Below, piece after piece: positions 42,033 through 48,262 of a stretch of 48,262 bases of DNA (position 1 is its first letter; each line of letters opens with the position of its first letter). The translations under genes and the position numbers were made by a program. The stretch spans positions 1 to 48,262 of the forward strand of contig NZ_JABFCZ010000034.1 in the NCBI RefSeq assembly GCF_014692675.1, in the 5' to 3' direction. The notes below the pieces were generated by a model, which was given only the letters and a program-made list of their open reading frames with translations, was not told the origin of the DNA and searched no databases. Source of the DNA: Roseibium aggregatum. GTDB taxonomy: Bacteria; Pseudomonadota; Alphaproteobacteria; Rhizobiales; Stappiaceae.

Positions 42033-45000
42033 ATGGATAAAGCGCCCAAGCCTCACAAAGTACCGGCACGTCGTTCGAGATGGCTCCGACGGATCGGGCT
42101 CGTGCTTGCCGGGGTGGTGCTCATCGGAGCAGGGTGGCTCACCTACCTTTTGAGCAGCGGGCCCGTTCATGTTCCCCTTCTTGCAAGTTTCATGTCGGAA
42201 AAGGCAAGTAACGGCCCGGCGCGCCTGACCATTGCCGATACCCTGATCGATGTTTCTGCCGGCGACGGCGTCCGCGTGATCGTCAGGGAAGCCCTTTTGA
42301 CCGTGGCGGGCGAGGTACCCGTCGATGTGTCGCTGCCTCTGGTCGAGGCCCCAGTCGATTTCGGCGCCCTGATGAGCGGAAAGATCGAGTTCTCGTCGCT
42401 GACGATCGACCGGCCGCTGGTCACGATCGGGGTCAAGGAGGGCGGCGAACCCGTTCTGCCGAAGATGAATCTGACAATGGAGGCGGTCAACAGGGTCAGC
42501 AATGTGGTCGAAGGGGCGTTCTCCCGCCGAAAACTGGAACACGTGTCGGTGCAGAACGGAACCGTCGTCGTGCAGGGGGCGGTTGCACGCAATTTTTCCG
42601 GTATCGATGCGCAGATTACCTGGGACCAGGACCGGACCATCCACGCCAAGGCGAAAGTGGCGGGACGGGTTGAACCCTGGACAATCGAATTCCTCCGCAA
42701 GGCTCCCCTTGACGGGAAGGACCGTTCAATCGCCATGGTCGTCGACGGCATTTCCCTTGCCGACCTGGTGAACCCCGCCAAGGTGCCGAGATCGGGAATG
42801 GATCTCGGAATTCCGCTGCAGATGAAATTTGAAACCGGCCTGTCGGGCGATGGCGTGTTCCGCTATGCCAATTTCGTCGGCCGGGTTGCAGAGGGCGTGT
42901 TTCACATCGGGCCCACGCCGATTCATTTCGACGATGCGGCGCTCTCGCTGGTATGGACCGGGGATGATCCCAAGATCAAGGTGACCCGGTCACATGCGAT
43001 CAACGGCAACACCCAGATATTCTTCACCGGGGAAATCGCTCCTCCGGACGGAGAAACAGCCGACTGGAACATCCAGCTCTCGACCGATTTCGCTCAGTTC
43101 GGTTCGTCCGATGTGCCTTTGCCGCCGTTCATCGTCAACGACATGACCTTTTCGGGACGGTTCGAACAGGCAAGCAGGACGCTCTTTCTGGACAACATCC
43201 TGATCGCGGCCGGCAAGGCGAGAGCCTATATGGCCGGTTCGGTGCAAATACGCGATGACGGGCCCTATCTGGCGCTGGCGATTGACGGCGAGCGGGTTCC
43301 CGTCGGTCTCGCCAAGCATCTCTGGCCGATCACGGTGGTGCCGCCTGCGCGGCAATGGGTCATCGAGCGCATCAAGTCGGGCATGATCGAAGAGGCCCGT
43401 GCCGATCTTTCCCTCCGTCCGGCCGCTTTCAATCCGGACGACCCGGATCCGGGCTGGTCCGGCGACGACATGACGGTCAGCCTGAAATTCAGCAATGCGC
43501 GCATTGCGCCGGTCGGGGAGGTGCCGGACGCCTATAACCTTTCCGGCACGATGAACGTGGAAAATGAGGTCATGACCGTCCATGCGGGCGGCGGTCTTAT
43601 TTACACGGGCAGCGGCGCCCAGGTGTCGGTTCCCGATGTGACCTTCCAGATCCAGCGTTTGCGGGAAAAGGTCGACAAGCTCGGCGTGCTGGATCTGGAA
43701 CTCGACGGCGGCGTCCGGGAGATCGGGCGGATCTTCAACAGCAAACCGTTCCGTGTTCTGGAGAAAAGCGGCCTGACACCCGGTGCGATCGCCGGCAAGG
43801 GCCGCTCCTGGGTCCACGCCGAATTCCCCGTGCGCAAAAATATCGACCTGTCCGCGGTGAAATGGGATGCGAAAGCGGAATCCGCCAATTTCAGTCTGAA
43901 CAAGCCGGTCAGGGGACACACGATCAAGGACGCGGAAATCAAGCTGAACGCGGACCGGGAGCAGGTGGCCATCACCGGAAAAGGCATTCTGGACGGGTTG
44001 CCGGCCGACATCGACCTTTTGTTCCCCCTTGGCGATTCCGGCGTGGAAGGCCGTCAGGGCGTGGTCCTCAATGTGACTGCCAAGCAACTCAAGCAGAACG
44101 GTATCGATCTCTCGGCCTTGCTCGAAGGCCCGATGACATTGACCGTCGATGACGCCAATGGCGGCCAGGCGTTCAACGTCGACCTGACGAAGACCGTCGT
44201 CCGGCTGGATGCTCTCGGCTGGACGAAGGGTGCCGGCGTTCCTGCAACTGCGCAATTCCTGGTGAAGACGAGCGACCAGGGCTACCACGTGCAGGACTTC
44301 ACCCTTCGTTCCGAAGGTGTCGATGTGAACGGATCGATGACGCTTTCCAAGTCCGGCGAACTGGAAACCGCCTCCTTCGCGACATTCCAGCTCAGGGCGG
44401 GCGACGAGGCCTCGGTCAGCGTTCAAAAGACAAAGGGTGGCCGGTACAAGGTGGCGATGATCGGCAACTCCTTCGATGCGAGGGGGCTGATCCGCGAACT
44501 CCGCAAACCATCGACCGGAACCGACGACCAGGGCAGCAGCGGATTGACCAAGGGGCTGGCGGTGACGGCCAGCCTGAGCCGGGTGACGGGCTTTAACGGT
44601 GTCCGCCTCAATGATTTCGTCGGGTTGATCGAGGCCAACAAGAACGGGGTCACCAAGGCGGACCTGAGCGGTTCGCTCGACGGCCGCTCGCCTTTCAAGT
44701 TTTCCCTGCAGGCTGCAGGGACGGGGAAGGTGGCGGATGGCGATTTCGGAGATGCCGGAGCCACGCTCAAATTCCTCGACCTCTACGAACGCATGCGCGG
44801 CGGACAGGGAAAACTGCGCGTCAACATGTATGACACGAAAACCTGGGACGGCAGTTTCCGGGTCCGCGAGCTTTCCATAACCCAGGATCCGGCGCTCAAG
44901 CGCTTGAGCTCCGATCCCAGCCTGGTCCGCTCGCAACTCAGGAACGACGGCGGCCTCAAGCTGCCGGCCGCCCAGAACGGGGAATCCTCTTTCCAGACGC

Positions 45001-45323
45001 TCGATATCCTGTTCACCCGGGCCGGCGATCTGCTGACCATCCACAAGGGCGGGCTGAAGGGCGCGGTCTTCGGGGGAACCGTGTCCGGGACCGTCGACCT
45101 GGCATCCCAGACCATGGACCTGACCGGAACCTTCGTGCCGATTTTCGCCCTCAACAACATCTTTTCCAAGATCCCGATCCTCGGGTTCGCCCTGGGCGGC
45201 GGATCGGGCGAGGGCCTGATCGGCGTGACCTATCGTGTGACCGGGGAGGTCTCCGATCCGAAACTGTCGGTCAACCCGATTTTGGCGATCGCGCCCGGCA
45301 TCTTCCGCAAGATGTTCCAGTAA
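42033..45323 (+). CDS. Large AsmA/YhdP-like protein (DUF3971)
   Basis: A 1096-residue protein. After a basic N-terminus comes one membrane anchor (about 20-43, IGLVLAGVVLIGAGWLTYLL), and the rest is a long periplasmic chain dominated by beta strands with no internal membrane span. The C-terminus GGSGEGLIGVTYRVTGEVSDP followed by LSVNPILAIAPGIFRKMF is the AsmA-like C-terminal signature. Such proteins (YhdP, TamB, AsmA) form hydrophobic grooves proposed to carry phospholipids from the inner to the outer membrane. This is the probable role here, by family. It is a single gene with a bidirectional terminator after it. Confidence 0.88.
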   Translation: MDKAPKPHKVPARRSRWLRRIGLVLAGVVLIGAGWLTYLLSSGPVHVPLLASFMSEKASNGPARLTIADTLIDVSAGDGVRVIVREALLTVAGEVPVDVSLPLVEAPVDFGALMSGKIEFSSLTIDRPLVTIGVKEGGEPVLPKMNLTMEAVNRVSNVVEGAFSRRKLEHVSVQNGTVVVQGAVARNFSGIDAQITWDQDRTIHAKAKVAGRVEPWTIEFLRKAPLDGKDRSIAMVVDGISLADLVNPAKVPRSGMDLGIPLQMKFETGLSGDGVFRYANFVGRVAEGVFHIGPTPIHFDDAALSLVWTGDDPKIKVTRSHAINGNTQIFFTGEIAPPDGETADWNIQLSTDFAQFGSSDVPLPPFIVNDMTFSGRFEQASRTLFLDNILIAAGKARAYMAGSVQIRDDGPYLALAIDGERVPVGLAKHLWPITVVPPARQWVIERIKSGMIEEARADLSLRPAAFNPDDPDPGWSGDDMTVSLKFSNARIAPVGEVPDAYNLSGTMNVENEVMTVHAGGGLIYTGSGAQVSVPDVTFQIQRLREKVDKLGVLDLELDGGVREIGRIFNSKPFRVLEKSGLTPGAIAGKGRSWVHAEFPVRKNIDLSAVKWDAKAESANFSLNKPVRGHTIKDAEIKLNADREQVAITGKGILDGLPADIDLLFPLGDSGVEGRQGVVLNVTAKQLKQNGIDLSALLEGPMTLTVDDANGGQAFNVDLTKTVVRLDALGWTKGAGVPATAQFLVKTSDQGYHVQDFTLRSEGVDVNGSMTLSKSGELETASFATFQLRAGDEASVSVQKTKGGRYKVAMIGNSFDARGLIRELRKPSTGTDDQGSSGLTKGLAVTASLSRVTGFNGVRLNDFVGLIEANKNGVTKADLSGSLDGRSPFKFSLQAAGTGKVADGDFGDAGATLKFLDLYERMRGGQGKLRVNMYDTKTWDGSFRVRELSITQDPALKRLSSDPSLVRSQLRNDGGLKLPAAQNGESSFQTLDILFTRAGDLLTIHKGGLKGAVFGGTVSGTVDLASQTMDLTGTFVPIFALNNIFSKIPILGFALGGGSGEGLIGVTYRVTGEVSDPKLSVNPILAIAPGIFRKMFQ

Positions 45324-45327
45324 CGAA

Positions 45328-45357
45328 AAAGGCCGGACGCTGGGTCCGGCCTTTCGT
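45328..45357. terminator. Bidirectional terminator between asmA-like gene and tyrS
   Basis: AAAGGCCGGAC (45328-45338) is perfectly complementary to GTCCGGCCTTT (45344-45354) with a 5-nt loop. A/T runs flank it on both sides. Confidence 0.88.
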
Positions 45358-45387
45358 TATTGTCCGCGCGATCGTATCGCCGTCAGC

Positions 45388-46641
45388 TCATACGGGCTGC
45401 AAAAGGACGTGTTTCTTCTTGCCGAGAGACAGCTTGATCACACCGTCGGCTGTGACATCGTTCGGCCCGAGCTGGCGTTTGTCATCCTGTTCGGCCTTGT
45501 CGTTGATCCTCACTGCGCCGCCCTTGATGTTGCGGCGAACGTCACCGTTGGAGGCGCACAGGCCGGCGGTCACAAAGGCGTTGAGAATACCCAGACCGGC
45601 TTCAAGGTCGGCCTTCGGGATTTCGACGGTGGGCAGGCCCTGGGCCATTTCGCCTTCCTCGAAAGCCTTGCGCGCTGTTTCCGCAGCCGCCTCGGCCTTT
45701 TCCCGGCCGTGAATGAGAGCGGTCGCTTCCGTCGCCAGGATCTTCTTCGCTTCGTTGATCTCCGAGCCCTGAAGGGCCGCAAGCCGGGCAATCTCATCCA
45801 TCGGCAGCACGGTGAAAAGCTTCAGGAAGCGTTCCACATCGGCATCTTCGGTGTTGCGCCAGTATTGCCAGTAATCATAGGCGGAAAGCTGTTCGTCGTT
45901 GAGCCAGACGGCGCCGGCGGCGGTCTTGCCCATCTTGGCGCCGGAGGCCGTGGTCAGGAGCGGCGAGGTCAGGGCGAAGACCTCCACGCTTTCCAGCCGG
46001 CGGGTGATGTCGACGCCGGACAGAATATTGCCCCACTGGTCGGAGCCGCCCATCTGCAGACGGCAGCCGGTCCGGCGGTAGATCTCCAGATAGTCGTAGC
46101 CCTGCAGGAGCATGTAGTTGAATTCCAGGAAGGACAGGTGCTGCTCGCGCTCAAGGCGCAGGCGCACACTGTCGCGCTGGATCATCTGGTTGACCGAGAA
46201 ATGCCGGCCGATGTCGCGCAGGAAATCGACGTAGTTGAGTTTCAAAAGCCAGTCGGCGTTATCCAGCATCAGGGCATCGGTCGGACCGTCTCCGAACGTG
46301 AGGAGCTTCTCGAAGACCTTGCGGATGCCCGCCTTGTTTGCCTCGATGTCGTCCTCGGTCAAAAGCTTGCGGCTTTCGTCCTTGCCCGAAGGGTCGCCCA
46401 CGCGGGTGGTGCCGGAGCCCATCAGCGCGATCGGACGATGGCCGGTCTGCTGGAACCAGTAGAGCATCATGATCGGCACGAGCGAGCCGGCATGGAGGCT
46501 GGGGGCTGTGCAGTCGAAGCCGATATAGGCGGTGACCGTCTCCTTTGCGCAGAGTTCGTCGAGGCCCTGGGGGTCGGAAATTTGGTGGATGAACCCGCGC
46601 TCCGACAGGGTTTTCAAAAACTCCGACTTGAATTCGCTCAT
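45388..46641 (-). CDS. tyrS: Tyrosyl-tRNA synthetase
   Basis: A class Ic synthetase that charges tRNA-Tyr. The 417-residue product starts at ATG 46641 (MSEFKSEFLKTLSERGF); the frame runs on upstream to 46806 but with Phe/Arg-rich non-homologous residues. It has YIGFDCTAPSLHAGSLV (HIGH-type region), GDPSGKDESR, the tyrosine-binding YDYLEIYRR, QMGGSDQWGNI, the KMSKS equivalent AKMGKT, and a C-terminal S4 RNA-binding domain (about 350-417). Complete and of normal length. Confidence 0.97.
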   Translation of the reverse strand: MSEFKSEFLKTLSERGFIHQISDPQGLDELCAKETVTAYIGFDCTAPSLHAGSLVPIMMLYWFQQTGHRPIALMGSGTTRVGDPSGKDESRKLLTEDDIEANKAGIRKVFEKLLTFGDGPTDALMLDNADWLLKLNYVDFLRDIGRHFSVNQMIQRDSVRLRLEREQHLSFLEFNYMLLQGYDYLEIYRRTGCRLQMGGSDQWGNILSGVDITRRLESVEVFALTSPLLTTASGAKMGKTAAGAVWLNDEQLSAYDYWQYWRNTEDADVERFLKLFTVLPMDEIARLAALQGSEINEAKKILATEATALIHGREKAEAAAETARKAFEEGEMAQGLPTVEIPKADLEAGLGILNAFVTAGLCASNGDVRRNIKGGAVRINDKAEQDDKRQLGPNDVTADGVIKLSLGKKKHVLLQPV

Positions 46642-46850
46642 TTTCCGCTTCCGTGTCGTGCTCGAGGCTTCTTGGGGCCGTCCGTTCTTTTCCCGGGGCC
46701 CCCTATATCGGAACTGGCGTTGAATTTCACGAAAGAAGAAAAAAAATTTGGCACCCGGTTTTCTGCGCGGAGGATTTCGGCGAAAACGGGAGGACGCAAG
46801 AAGCAAAGCCCGTCCACATCCGGAAAAACGCTTTCACAACGGAGCAGCAC

Positions 46851-48062
46851 TTGAAACGGCTCGTCGTCTATTGTCCAGGGTACGATTTGCGCCCGGTAAA
46901 CCAGAGCTTTGCACTCATCAAGTCGGAATTCCGGAATTTCCTGAAGATAAGACAGGTTGGCGGATCGCTCACGTCTGCAGAGACCGGTTCGGATTCCGGC
47001 GACGGCACGGCGACATGGGACGGGCGAGTTGACTGGCCGGAAGGCACAGTCGAAACGCGATTTGTGCAACTCGGCTGGCGGGACGTGATCAAGCCCGACT
47101 TCGAACGGGGCTGGTTTCGCATCATGACGGACGCCCTTTGGTCCTTCTATCTTTACGCGCGGGCCGGCGGATATGGAGCCGTGCTCAAGAGCAACTGGGC
47201 GCACAGCATCTTCGTTCTTTATCCGGCGGTCGGTTTTGCCCTTTATTGCGCCGTCAGTCTTGTTCCGCCTCTTTTGCTGGCACCGTTTGTGCTCGAGAAC
47301 GTCGGGGCAATTGCGCCTGCGGGAATAAAGAGCTCCATTTCCTGGCTGGTCCTGCTTGTCGGCAGCGGGTTGTGGATGGCGGCCGTCTACGGTTTCACCC
47401 GGCTGATCGAACCCTGGACCTATTTCTGGTACCTGGTGAACAGCTGGTACTTCATGGCCAGGCTTGCGCGTAACGCGCACCCGGACATTCTGGAGCGTAT
47501 CGAGGAATTCGCCGACACCATCGCAGCGCTGAGCGAGCAGGCGGATGACGACGAAGAACTGGTCCTCGTGTCGCACAGCTGCGGGACTTTCGTCGCGATC
47601 TACATTCTCGCCGCCGTGTTGCGGCGGAAACCGGATATCGGACAGCGCGCCGGCGGGTTCTCTTTCGTAACTTTGGGACCGGCATTCGAATGCCTTGGCG
47701 GTTTTGGGGCTGATCAGGGGTTCGGCCAGGCAATGGCCACGGTCGCCAGGGCCGAAGTCGACTGGACGGATATCTACGGGCCCCAGGATATCGTTTGCGG
47801 CGGGCGGACTTCGCCCGTTGCGCGCTATGCGTCCAGGGCAGGCAAAATCCGGGCATCGCGTGAGCCGCGGCGGTTCAGCGTCTGTATTCCCGAAAGGATG
47901 CCCGCGGAGACATTACGGTATCTGCGCTTCCGCTTCTTCCGGCTGCATTTTTGTTATTTCCTCGCCTCGCTCCGGCCTGACCTTTTCGACTTTTACAGGC
48001 TCATGCTCGGGCCTGAGCCGGCCGTAAAGCAGCTTCAGGCCTGGGCCGGCCACAAGGGATAA
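46851..48062 (+). CDS. Membrane-embedded serine-hydrolase-like protein
   Basis: The product is 403 residues from TTG 46851, six bases after GGAG; the frame is open further upstream to 46653 but that part overlaps the tyrS start region. KRLVVYCPGYDLRP opens like an alpha/beta hydrolase (first strand and oxyanion loop). Membrane segments are near 118-150, 162-183 and 190-207. They are followed by ELVLVSHSCGTFVAIYI with Ser243 in S-H-S-C-G, a variant of the nucleophile elbow in which the first Gly is Ser. Possible acid and His residues follow. I do not recognise a named family; a membrane lipase/esterase-like role is inferred. Confidence 0.75.
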   Translation: MKRLVVYCPGYDLRPVNQSFALIKSEFRNFLKIRQVGGSLTSAETGSDSGDGTATWDGRVDWPEGTVETRFVQLGWRDVIKPDFERGWFRIMTDALWSFYLYARAGGYGAVLKSNWAHSIFVLYPAVGFALYCAVSLVPPLLLAPFVLENVGAIAPAGIKSSISWLVLLVGSGLWMAAVYGFTRLIEPWTYFWYLVNSWYFMARLARNAHPDILERIEEFADTIAALSEQADDDEELVLVSHSCGTFVAIYILAAVLRRKPDIGQRAGGFSFVTLGPAFECLGGFGADQGFGQAMATVARAEVDWTDIYGPQDIVCGGRTSPVARYASRAGKIRASREPRRFSVCIPERMPAETLRYLRFRFFRLHFCYFLASLRPDLFDFYRLMLGPEPAVKQLQAWAGHKG

Positions 48063-48111
48063 GCCCGGCCGGATTGATTGGTAAGGAGCGGCTGCCGGCG
48101 ATCGGCAAACA

Positions 48112-48137
48112 AAAAGGCCGGGCTGATGCCCGGCCTC
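48112..48137 (-). terminator. Hairpin with T-run on the minus strand
   Basis: GGCCGGGC (48117-48124) pairs with GCCCGGCC (48129-48136). The A-run at 48112-48116 becomes a T-run on the minus strand, so it would stop leftward transcription. It may also slow rightward transcription. Confidence 0.65.
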
Positions 48138-48150
48138 AGACTGCTGACAA

Positions 48151-48177
48151 ACCCCTGGCGTTAGCCGGGGGTTTTTG
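48151..48177 (+). terminator. Intrinsic terminator after the hydrolase-like gene
   Basis: AACCCCTGGC (48151-48160) pairs with GCCGGGGGTT (48165-48174) around a GTTA loop, followed by TTTTT. It may instead belong to the edge of the insertion sequence that starts nearby. Confidence 0.75.
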
Positions 48178-48190
48178 ATTCACTGTTTTG

Positions 48191-48262
48191 ATGTTGAAGA
48201 AACCCGGTCCGGATCAGACAGCGCTTGAGATGGTCACACTCGACCAGCTTGTTCCCGCCGAT
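48191..48262 (+). CDS. Transposase N-terminus, IS1182-like (cut by window end)
   Basis: The frame from ATG 48191 is open to the window edge and begins MLKKPGPDQTALEMVTLDQL, then VPA. The LEMVTLDQLVP pattern is what I know from the N-terminus of IS1182-group DDE transposases. The left end of the element must lie between 48063 and 48190 but no terminal repeat can be identified without the other end. Completeness cannot be judged. Confidence 0.65.
   Translation, partial: MLKKPGPDQTALEMVTLDQLVPAD

Noticed and set aside
42990..45044. 684-codon minus-strand open frame opposite the AsmA-like gene
   Set aside because: High GC keeps antisense frames open. The plus-strand protein has a membrane anchor and the family C-terminus; the antisense one has neither.

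Overview
The window is GC-rich chromosomal DNA from an alphaproteobacterium, most likely of the Hyphomicrobiales (a Stappiaceae/Roseibium-like organism is my best guess, unproven). The reasons are the aerobic cobalamin pathway (CobN, CobO, CobQ, CobW, CbtAB), a PopZ-type pole organiser, the accB-accC-aat-DUF2155 block, and the rne / amidase / PBP1a / prfB gene order.

Layout. 1-146 is the right end of an IS481-type insertion sequence, stopping just beyond the 3' end of tRNA-Asn (157-232, minus). 548-745 is a clear cobalamin riboswitch that heads a tightly packed plus-strand operon: cbtB, cbtA, cobP, cobW, cobN, cobO, a small YrhK-like membrane protein and cobQ (800-9634). A tyrosine-phosphatase-like gene and a minus-strand methyltransferase follow. 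A second, minus-strand cob operon (cobC, cobD, then a DUF938 methyltransferase) runs from 14027 to 11390.

The most interesting region is 14260-16297, a compact AT-rich island of about 2 kb inserted in the 3' end of tRNA-Cys. It is bounded by a 17-bp direct repeat (attL/attR-like) with extra arm-type repeats just inside. It has no integrase and carries only two overlapping genes. The first encodes a 417-residue protein whose N-terminus places Thr, Asp and Lys at exactly the spacing of the proteasome/HslV active site (Thr1, Asp17, Lys33 after Met removal). The second encodes a 60-residue charged protein of unknown function. I read this as a candidate undescribed Ntn-hydrolase cassette.

From 16629 onward the region is housekeeping: pcm, a possible small inverted-repeat element in front of a tolC-type outer-membrane factor gene, popZ and valS on the plus strand. 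DUF2155 (plus) converges with the minus-strand aat, accC, accB and DsbA-like genes. Then come an M48 protease with TPR-like repeats (minus), a PLP aminotransferase (plus) and RNase E (minus). The plus-strand amidase, PBP1a and prfB (with an intact +1 programmed-frameshift site) serve cell-wall remodelling and translation termination. An M23 peptidase, a DUF455 ferritin-like protein and a Bcp-type peroxiredoxin lie on the minus strand. They are followed by a large AsmA/YhdP-like protein (plus), tyrS (minus) and a membrane-embedded serine-hydrolase-like protein (plus). The window ends inside the start of another transposase gene that looks like the IS1182 group.

Together the two cob operons supply corrin-ring steps (CobN cobalt insertion, CobO adenosylation, CobQ amidation, CobC/CobD aminopropanol arm, CobP nucleotide-loop activation) plus the presumed cobalt transporter CbtAB. 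The CobS/CobT partners of CobN are not in the window.
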